Shown piece after piece: positions 58,364 through 64,000 of a DNA stretch of 64,000 nucleotides (position 1 is its first letter; each line of letters begins with the position of its first letter). This stretch comes from Oscillospiraceae bacterium (lineage in GTDB: Bacteria > Bacillota > Clostridia > Oscillospirales > JAAYOS01), in contig JAISEG010000002.1 in the NCBI GenBank assembly GCA_031264245.1, forward strand, positions 1-64,000, in the 5' to 3' direction. The position numbers and the translations under genes are program-made. Below the pieces are notes generated by a model. That model searched no databases. It was not told where the DNA came from and saw only the letters and a list, made by a program, of their open reading frames with translations.

Positions 58364-59248
58364 TCAACGTCTCTCTGTGCCGTCTGTTTCAAACTTTTCG
58401 TATGTCTCGTATTCATCCCAAATATCCTCAAGCACGGCGAAGGTCTCGGAAAGCTCCCCGCGTTTCTTCATGCCTATCGACACCACAAGCGCGTTTATCA
58501 GACTCAGCGGCGCGACAAGTGAATCCACAAACGAAGCCATTTCGCACGGCGCGTACAGCGTACACTCGCCTATTCCCGATATCGGAGCCCCGGCGCAGTC
58601 GGTGATAGCGATAAGCCCCGCGCCCCGGTCCTTCGCCAGCCGCATACCCCTGAGCGTCCGCTTGGAGTAGCGGGGGAAGCTTATCCCGATGACCACATCC
58701 TCCCCGCCGACCCGGAACAGGTTTTCAAATATGTCCCCGTCGCCCGGCGACCCGCCCACAACCGTCACGTTGTTAAAAAGCAGCCTGAAATAGAAGCCCA
58801 AAAAGCCCGCGAGGAAGGAGGAGGTGCGAAGCCCCAGTATATATATGTTTTTTGCCGCGAGTATCATGTCCACAGCCCGGTCGAACACCGCCGCGTCCAC
58901 AGCCTCCATCGCGCCGCGTATCTTGTCGATGTCGTTTTCCATGACGCCGCTGAGGATGTTCTGACCCTGCATCCGCTCCCACGCCAGCTCTATGCGCTGG
59001 AGGGAGGTGAGCCTTGTGTGCACTATCTCCCGCAGCTCCCTCTGCATGTGCGGATAGCCGGAGTAGCCCAGCTCGGTGGCGAAGCGCACCACGGTGGATT
59101 CGCTGACGTTTACCATCTCGCCCAGCCTGTGCGCGGTCATAAAGGCGGCCTTGTCGTAGTGCTCGGATATGTAGCCCGCGATCCTCAGCTGCCCCTTGGA
59201 CAGCCTGCTTCTGCTCGCCTCTATCCTTGTCATCAAATTGTTGTTCAT
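58364..59248 (-). CDS. RpiR family transcriptional regulator
   Basis: 294 residues. N-terminal winged helix (SRSRLSKGQLRIAGYISEHY ... ENVSESTVVRFATELGYSGYPHM) followed by a SIS sugar-phosphate-binding domain (NIYILGLRTSSFLAGFLGFYF, ISFPRYSKRTLRGMRLAKDRGAGLIAITD). Such regulators respond to phosphorylated sugars. No sugar-metabolism gene is adjacent. ATG 59248 follows GGGGAG. Confidence 0.9.
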   Translation of the reverse strand: MNNNLMTRIEASRSRLSKGQLRIAGYISEHYDKAAFMTAHRLGEMVNVSESTVVRFATELGYSGYPHMQRELREIVHTRLTSLQRIELAWERMQGQNILSGVMENDIDKIRGAMEAVDAAVFDRAVDMILAAKNIYILGLRTSSFLAGFLGFYFRLLFNNVTVVGGSPGDGDIFENLFRVGGEDVVIGISFPRYSKRTLRGMRLAKDRGAGLIAITDCAGAPISGIGECTLYAPCEMASFVDSLVAPLSLINALVVSIGMKKRGELSETFAVLEDIWDEYETYEKFETDGTERR

Positions 59249-59294
59249 ATGTGCCGCTCCCCTGATCAAGCTTTTCCGTTTTTGCCTGTGATTT

Positions 59295-60029
59295 TTAGAA
59301 TTCTTCTGATTTGGATTTCAGTGTAAGCGACTTTAAATATCTTATCTCGTTTTTCTCAAGGTAACGCCACTCCCCCGGCTTTAGACCCGCAAGCTCAAGT
59401 GTGCCCTCGCGGATTCGTTTGAGCCGCTTTATCTCCAGTCCGACCTCCTCGCACATCCTGCGTATCTGGCGGTTCTTGCCCTCATGTATCGTTATCTCGA
59501 AGGTCATCCTTCCCTCCCCGGAATTTGTGACGTACGCCGACGCGGGGCTGATTTTTTCCCCGTCCAGCTCTGTGATTTTCGTCAGCCGCTCCACAAGCGA
59601 GATATCGTTTCCCGCCGCCGAGACCCGGTAGACCTTCTCCACCTCCCGCCCCGGATGGGCAAGCCCGTTTGCGAGCGCGCCGTCGTTTGTCATCAGCAGC
59701 AGCCCTTCGGAGTTCAGGTCGAGCCGCCCCACGGGGTAGACCCGTTCGGGACATTCCCTGACCAGCATGTCCACGGATTTGCGTCCCCGCTCATCCTTCA
59801 TCGTTGTGACGTAGCCGCGAGGCTTGTACAGCATTATGTAAACCAGTTTCGGCGGAGCCGCCAGCACCCTGCCGTTCACCGCGATGATGTCCCTTTCGAT
59901 GTCCGCGCTCTGTCCCAGCACGGCGGCGCTTCCGTTCACCGTGACCCTGCCCTGCTTTATAAGCTCCTCCGCGGCGCGCCGTGAGGCGACCCCGTAGGCT
60001 GAGATGATTTTTTGAAGTCTGTCGGTCAT
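59295..60029 (-). CDS. rluB: Ribosomal large-subunit pseudouridine synthase, RluB family
   Basis: Modifies 23S rRNA. 244 residues. An S4 domain (LQKIISAYGVASRRAAEELIKQGRVTVNG) is followed by the RsuA/RluB catalytic motif GRLDLNSEGLLLMTNDG with the catalytic Asp, and KVYRVSAAG. The start at 60029 is the first ATG of the S4 domain; the longer frame starts with TTG. Part of the conserved cluster toward scpB, interrupted by the toxin-antitoxin genes. Confidence 0.92.
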   Translation of the reverse strand: MTDRLQKIISAYGVASRRAAEELIKQGRVTVNGSAAVLGQSADIERDIIAVNGRVLAAPPKLVYIMLYKPRGYVTTMKDERGRKSVDMLVRECPERVYPVGRLDLNSEGLLLMTNDGALANGLAHPGREVEKVYRVSAAGNDISLVERLTKITELDGEKISPASAYVTNSGEGRMTFEITIHEGKNRQIRRMCEEVGLEIKRLKRIREGTLELAGLKPGEWRYLEKNEIRYLKSLTLKSKSEEF

Positions 60030-60089
60030 ATAATATGTGTTCCAATCCAAGTTAGTTTTTTGTGGCAGAGAGGGGAATCCAACCTATTA

Positions 60090-60464
60090 TCAGCCATGTT
60101 CGATAATAAAGTCAAGCGCGGATTTTTCATCAATCGTTCCGTCCGCAAGTCCAAGACCTATTTTGATCAGCTCGTCGTCTGTGCAGTTCAGCTTAACCCC
60201 GTTAATTTCCAAAAAAGAAATCATGGCAAGGATGCCAACTCTTTTGTTGCCGTCAACAAACGGATGATTCTTTATTATTCCAAAGGCAAGTCTTGCAGCT
60301 TTACTTTGAAGTGTGGGGTAGACGGAGACGCCGCCAAACGATGAAAACGGAGCGGCAAGCGCGGATTCAAGCAAACCCACGTCTCGTATACCATCCGCTC
60401 CCCCGCTGTATTTGATGAGTATTTCATGTAAAACGACAACTTGCCCCACACTTAATTTCTTCAT
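60090..60464 (-). CDS. doc: Doc-type toxin (Fic family)
   Basis: 124 residues with the Fic/Doc motif HPFVDGNKRVGI and the N-terminal VVLHEILIKYSGGADGIRDVGLLESALAAP. Doc proteins inactivate elongation factor Tu by phosphorylation. It overlaps the upstream antitoxin gene by 4 bp. Confidence 0.88.
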   Translation of the reverse strand: MKKLSVGQVVVLHEILIKYSGGADGIRDVGLLESALAAPFSSFGGVSVYPTLQSKAARLAFGIIKNHPFVDGNKRVGILAMISFLEINGVKLNCTDDELIKIGLGLADGTIDEKSALDFIIEHG

Positions 60465-60703
60465 TTGGCAAGCTCCTTAAACGCCTCCAAATGTCGTTTT
60501 ACAATCATTTCTCCGATTTCCTTTACGACAGCGTCATCGGCAAATTCTTCCCTTTGAAATTGGCTGTACTCCATCAGGACATATCGGGGCACATTATTTT
60601 TTAAGATTACGGCGACCCCGTTTTCATCTACAAGCTTCGCAACCCGGGAAAAATCCTGACTGGCTTCGTTGATTGAAACTAAATTGTTTGTATTTATATC
60701 CAT
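60461..60703 (-). CDS. phd: Phd/YefM-type antitoxin
   Basis: 80 residues: VSINEASQDFSRVAKLVDENGVAVILKNNVPRYVLMEYSQF, the DNA-binding N-terminal domain of Phd/YefM, then a flexible acidic C-terminus that would neutralise the toxin. It precedes and overlaps doc. The pair likely autoregulates through its own promoter region at 60704-60757. Confidence 0.85.
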   Translation of the reverse strand: MDINTNNLVSINEASQDFSRVAKLVDENGVAVILKNNVPRYVLMEYSQFQREEFADDAVVKEIGEMIVKRHLEAFKELAK

Positions 60704-60757
60704 GAAAGCACTCCCCTCAAAGGCTTAGTCCGTTTATCTGATGTTGTTTTTTTAAAT

Positions 60758-60792
60758 CTGGTATAATGTCCGCTCTGCGGACATTATACCAG
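60758..60792. terminator. Hairpin between dacF and the toxin-antitoxin pair
   Basis: Perfect 16-bp arms (CTGGTATAATGTCCGC) with a TCT loop. On the plus strand the left side is preceded by a T-run; the inner TATAAT may also belong to a promoter. It lies 6 bp after the dacF stop. Confidence 0.6.
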
Positions 60793-60797
60793 AATAT

Positions 60798-61934
60798 TTA
60801 CCCCATAACAATATTTTTGGCAAATTCGCTTATTTTATCCAATAAGCCCCTTCTCCCCTTCAAAACACCCGCGTCGTCGTCGAAATAGAGCTTTGTCCGC
60901 CCGACCTCTTCGCCGTCCAGCATTATGACCGCTTCCCCGGCGTACCCGTCCTTCTGAACAGGGGCGTAGACAAACCTGCTGAGGTAGAGCTGGGTTTTAA
61001 GCGCCGCCCTCTCCTCCTCCTTCACGCTTACAAGCACGTTCTCCCCCGCGTACACGGCGACCCTCGGCACATCCCCCGATATCACCGGGAGGTAACAAAG
61101 CGCGTGACCCTGCGATATCACCTTTTCCACCGAGTATTTTGAAAAAGCGTACTCATACAAGGCCCTGTGGTCGCTCCAGTCGCTGGGCGCGTTGAGGGTC
61201 ACGACAATAATTTCCCTTCCGTCACGCTCCACCGCGGATACGAGGCAGCGCCCCGACCTGGAGGTGTAGCCGGTTTTGACCCCGGTGGCTCCGTCCACCA
61301 GGCGAAGCAGCTTGTTGTGGTTTCTCATGGATCTTCCCGCGATGCTTATGCTCCGCGTGCCGGCTATCTCCCGAAAGGTCTCGTTTTTCATGGCGTACGC
61401 CGCCAGAAGCGCCATGTCCTTCGCCGTCGAATAATGCCCTTCCTCGTCAAGCCCGTTCGGGTTCATAAACGACGAGCTTTCCATGCCGATTTCTGCCGCC
61501 GTCTCGTTCATCCAGCCCACAAATTTGTCGATACTGCCCGACGAATCGGCGATCGCCCTTGCCGCGTCGTTGCCGGACATGAGCATAAGCCCGTATAAAA
61601 GCTGCTCTATCGTCAACCTTTCGCCCACCCTCAGATACATCGACGAGCCCTCGGACAGGTGCTCCTTTGTTATCGTTATCTCCTTTTTTATGTCAAGCCG
61701 CTCTATCGCCGTTATGGCGGTCATTATCTTTGTCGTGCTCGCCATGGGCAGCGTTTTGCCGGTGTTTTTCCCGCCTAAGAACCTCCCCGAAGCCGTGTCA
61801 TACACCGCGTACGCCATGGCTGAGGTTTTCGGGAATTCCTCCGCCCCGTGCGCAGTCCCGGCAATCGCCCCGGCGCATATGTTCACCGCGGCGGCGGCGG
61901 ATATTATCGTAAAAAGAATTTTTCGCAGCTTCAT
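60798..61934 (-). CDS. dacF: D-alanyl-D-alanine carboxypeptidase (DacF-like)
   Basis: Trims peptidoglycan stem peptides outside the membrane. 378 residues with a signal peptide (ILFTIISAAAAVNICAGAIAG) and the penicillin-binding motifs STTK (SxxK), SGN (SxN) and KTG (KTGYTSRSGRC), followed by a beta-rich C-terminal domain. ATG 61934 follows GGAGGGG. DacF in related bacteria acts in sporulation or vegetative wall maturation; ytfJ next door favours sporulation. Confidence 0.9.
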   Translation of the reverse strand: MKLRKILFTIISAAAAVNICAGAIAGTAHGAEEFPKTSAMAYAVYDTASGRFLGGKNTGKTLPMASTTKIMTAITAIERLDIKKEITITKEHLSEGSSMYLRVGERLTIEQLLYGLMLMSGNDAARAIADSSGSIDKFVGWMNETAAEIGMESSSFMNPNGLDEEGHYSTAKDMALLAAYAMKNETFREIAGTRSISIAGRSMRNHNKLLRLVDGATGVKTGYTSRSGRCLVSAVERDGREIIVVTLNAPSDWSDHRALYEYAFSKYSVEKVISQGHALCYLPVISGDVPRVAVYAGENVLVSVKEEERAALKTQLYLSRFVYAPVQKDGYAGEAVIMLDGEEVGRTKLYFDDDAGVLKGRRGLLDKISEFAKNIVMG

Positions 61935-61961
61935 AAGCTCACCCCTCCCATAAATCAAACC

Positions 61962-62011
61962 GCAGGTAAGCTTCCCCGCAAACCTCCGGTTTTGCGGGGA
62001 AGCTTACCTGC
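61962..62011 (-). terminator. Terminator after ytfJ
   Basis: GCAGGTAAGCTTCCCCGCAAACC ... GGTTTTGCGGGG AAGCTTACCTGC with one bulge. It separates ytfJ from dacF. Confidence 0.75.
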
Positions 62012-62035
62012 TATTCTTTGACGCCGGGGCTGAGT

Positions 62036-62458
62036 TTATACGTTGTAATTGTTGATCGGCGTGGCCGCGGGCTGGGCGGCGTCCTTGTCCTTGCCGAACA
62101 TGCTTGTCACCTTTTCGATGAGGTCAGGCGCCATTTCAACGATGCGGTCCACAGTAGTCCCGGCAGGCGGGTTGACCGGCAGCAGCTTCACATTGCCGCT
62201 TGACACCACCAAAAACGCGACGGGAATGATGTTTATCCCCGCTCCGCTTCCTCCGCCGAAGTTTCCCTTGGCGTCGTTTGGGTGCTTGCTTGAAAATTCG
62301 CTGCCTCCGGCTCCGAAGCCCAGCGAGAGCTTGGAAACCGGGATAATGCAGGTGCCGTCCGGGGTGATAATGCTGTCCCCGATAATGGTGTTGACGTCCA
62401 CCATTTCCTTTATTTTTTGCAAGGTCACTGTCATCATGTCTACGATTGGCTTATCCAT
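62036..62458 (-). CDS. ytfJ: Sporulation protein YtfJ (GerW family)
   Basis: 140 residues: MTVTLQKIKEMVDVNTIIGDSIITPDGTCIIPVSKLSLGFGAGG, then GGGSGAGINIIPVAFLVV and VPA-rich NPPAGTTVDRIVEMAPDLIEK. This is the YtfJ/GerW family, known from spore formation and germination in Bacillus. It supports a spore-forming host. Confidence 0.9.
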   Translation of the reverse strand: MDKPIVDMMTVTLQKIKEMVDVNTIIGDSIITPDGTCIIPVSKLSLGFGAGGSEFSSKHPNDAKGNFGGGSGAGINIIPVAFLVVSSGNVKLLPVNPPAGTTVDRIVEMAPDLIEKVTSMFGKDKDAAQPAATPINNYNV

Positions 62459-62493
62459 TTTGCTGACATCCTTTCTTTCGTTAAATTATTTTA

Positions 62494-63186
62494 TTATACT
62501 TTAGAAAATTTATTTTCAAATTTTGCCCGCCGTCTGGTTTTAATAAGCTCTTTTATAAGCTTTCCCCCAAGCGAGAAAAGTATATACGTAAAGTGCCAGA
62601 TTTTAAAATAAATATCGACGTCGGCGTATACGGAGGATTTATTCGCGGTAAAATCGAAATCGACCCGCAGATAATACGCCCTGACCCTCCTGTTATTTTC
62701 CAAATACGGCGAAATTATACCCGCGGCGGTGCATAAATTTCCGTACTTTACCGCGGTTTTCGCCGCGTCCTCCCCGCCCGCCACAATGCGGATATCCAGC
62801 TTGTTTGCCGTGAGCCATGAGGCGAGCCGCTTTGCGGCGTCCATCGCGGGAGCTATCATGTTTTTTAAGAAGGAGGGATCGAAGCTTTTCTTCCCCTTCT
62901 TTTTTTCCGCCTCCGGCTTCTCTTTTTTTATTTTTTCCGGCTTTGCGGCGCGGGATTTTTTCACCCTCCGGGGGTAGAGCTTCAGCTTTACAAAGCCCAG
63001 CCTCAGCCTCAGCAGGACGCCGTCCGGCGAATACTTGAAAATCACTCCCACCCGCATGAGGTTGAAGGCGAAAAGCAGGAGAAATATTATCCCTATGGTA
63101 TAAACCGCCCTTATAGCCGTCACCCTCCCGCATAATAATTTTGAGTAAACAGGACAGCCCGCGCCGCTACTCCCCGCCGCCCCCAT
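62494..63186 (-). CDS. DUF2953 family membrane protein
   Basis: 230 residues. One N-terminal membrane helix (AVYTIGIIFLLLFAFNLM), then a basic Lys/Glu-rich linker (KPEKIKKEKPEAEKKKGKK), and a helical part (FLKNMIAPAMDAAKRLASW). The C-terminal region (RVRAYYLRVDFDFTANKSSVYADVDIYFKIWHF) is the DUF2953 signature. It usually lies between scpB and ytfJ, as here. The start is uncertain: ATG 63186 overlaps scpB by 20 bp, while GTG near 63124 follows GGGAGG too closely. Confidence 0.78.
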   Translation of the reverse strand: MGAAGSSGAGCPVYSKLLCGRVTAIRAVYTIGIIFLLLFAFNLMRVGVIFKYSPDGVLLRLRLGFVKLKLYPRRVKKSRAAKPEKIKKEKPEAEKKKGKKSFDPSFLKNMIAPAMDAAKRLASWLTANKLDIRIVAGGEDAAKTAVKYGNLCTAAGIISPYLENNRRVRAYYLRVDFDFTANKSSVYADVDIYFKIWHFTYILFSLGGKLIKELIKTRRRAKFENKFSKV

Positions 63187-63859
63187 CGAAAAGGCTCACC
63201 GCGCCCTCCCCGTCCTCCGGCGGCGTTTCCTGCCTGAACGGTATCTCCCTGCCGTAAGCGCCGCCGTCCTCCGAATCGTCCTCAGGGGACAGCTCGATAT
63301 TTATCAGGCTTTCGTCGAAGGACAGCTGCCCCTCAGGCAGTCCCGCGCCGAGCTGGTCTATCTGGGGCAGCTCGTCCACCGCCGATATCCCGAAGGTGCG
63401 CAGAAAGGTCTTTGTCGTGCGGAACAGCCTGGGCCGCCCCGGCACATCCAGAAACCCGCAGTCCTCCACCAGTCCCCGCTCCGCCAGCAGTCCCACCGTG
63501 TAGGAGCTGTCCACCCCGCGTATCTGCTCGATGTATGCCCGGGTCACCGGCTGGTAATACGCCGTTATCGCCAGCACCTCCAGCGCCGCCTTGCTGAGCT
63601 GGGGCAGCTTTCTCAGCTCCAGCGCCTTTCGTATCCATTCGGAGTATTCCCCGGCGGAGGTCATCTGGTAGGAATCCTCAAGCCGTACCACACGCACCCC
63701 CCGGCGGTCAAATTTGTAGTGATCGGCAAGCCCCTCGATTATCCGTTCAAGCGTTTCGGGCTCCACCTCCAGCGTCATAGACAGCCTGTCGAGGGAAACC
63801 GGCTCGCCGGAAGCAAACAGGATACCCTCCACCGCCGCCTCTATTTCCTTGATTTCCAT
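63167..63859 (-). CDS. scpB: Segregation and condensation protein B
   Basis: Part of the SMC-ScpAB condensin that organises the chromosome. 230 residues from ATG 63859: IKEIEAAVEGILFASGEPVSLDRLSMTLEV, then two winged-helix domains with LPQLSKAALEVLAITAYYQPVTRAYIEQIRGVDSSYTVGLLAERGLVEDCG and GRPRLFRTTKTFLRTFGI. The C-terminal tail is acidic and Gly-rich. An upstream in-frame start at 63898 is possible. The AAGCCCATG/CATGGGCTT inverted repeat (63864-63915) lies just upstream, where scpA would normally abut; scpA itself is not seen in the remaining 100 bp. Confidence 0.9.
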   Translation of the reverse strand: MEIKEIEAAVEGILFASGEPVSLDRLSMTLEVEPETLERIIEGLADHYKFDRRGVRVVRLEDSYQMTSAGEYSEWIRKALELRKLPQLSKAALEVLAITAYYQPVTRAYIEQIRGVDSSYTVGLLAERGLVEDCGFLDVPGRPRLFRTTKTFLRTFGISAVDELPQIDQLGAGLPEGQLSFDESLINIELSPEDDSEDGGAYGREIPFRQETPPEDGEGAVSLFDGGGGE

Positions 63860-64000
63860 TATAAAGCCCATGCACGAAGCAATGCACAAATCGGACATGA
63901 AACATACATGGGCTTCGCGATTTCCATTTCTGTGTTTTTTAATTCTTTCACGCTAAATGACCGTCCTAAGATATTTTATAAATTTCACTAATTGGTGATG

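Overview
The window looks like the chromosome of a GC-rich, spore-forming clostridium, probably Oscillospiraceae or Ruminococcaceae. The evidence is Firmicutes-type ribosome binding sites and TTGACA/TATAAT promoters, an IspH-ribosomal protein S1 fusion, and a scpB-DUF2953-ytfJ(gerW)-dacF block. The family assignment is inference from gene content, not a database result.

Layout. 0.1-4.8 kb: fabG-fabF-fabZ, then metG. 4.8-9.6 kb (minus): an ABC-F protein, an aspartate-type aminotransferase and purB. 9.7-11.9 kb: a Gfo/Idh oxidoreductase and a LacI regulator. 12.0-14.5 kb (minus): a nuclease-helicase of the XPD/DinG type behind two LexA-like boxes. 14.6-24.2 kb (minus): a phage structural cassette (scaffold, N4-gp56-type capsid, fibre, several virion-like proteins) with no terminase, portal or integrase. 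24.8-29.6 kb: an alpha/alpha-toroid protein, rarA, a cheC-like gene, a DUF3892-like protein and a 14-residue-repeat coiled coil. 30.0-30.6 kb: five tRNA genes (transcribed Val-Asp-Phe-Gly-Cys). 30.8-34.6 kb: an ECF S-component, coaX, asnS and a membrane-anchored hypothetical. 35 kb: a candidate type I toxin-antitoxin pair (27-codon membrane peptide plus antisense RNA). 35.4-40.5 kb: a DUF1015 gene, a hypothetical, a transglutaminase lipoprotein and a ROK regulator. 40.9-42.0 kb: phage holin and amidase. 42.3-44.6 kb: a chemoreceptor and a membrane protein. 45.0-46.7 kb: phage replication genes. 46.8-49.8 kb: two tiny basic proteins, two XRE regulators, an ImmA/IrrE-like protease and a hypothetical. 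49.9-53.1 kb: a polymer-type repeat protein with its DUF2089 partner, and a P-loop ATPase. 53.4-64 kb (minus): ispH-rpsA, plsC, cmk, an HI0933-type flavoprotein, an RpiR regulator, rluB, a Phd/Doc module, dacF, ytfJ, DUF2953 and scpB.

The most striking feature is a family of intergenic composite repeats, about 16 loci. Each is built from 7-bp units (TTGACAG and variants such as TTGACAA, TTGAGAG, TGGACAG), often surrounding a conserved GC-rich palindromic core. In the TTGACA direction the unit carries TGA in all three frames; in the other direction it is fully open. At least eight genes end inside, or exactly on the edge of, such an element, which supplies the stop codon and sometimes several C-terminal residues. 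The arrays also lie at many borders of the dispersed phage modules. Further repeat families are a second GTAGGGGCG-type element, a 99-bp hairpin element in two copies, and palindromes inserted in frame in coding sequences.

Housekeeping genes are identified with high confidence. Functions of phage accessory proteins, small proteins and RNAs are inferred from sequence pattern only.
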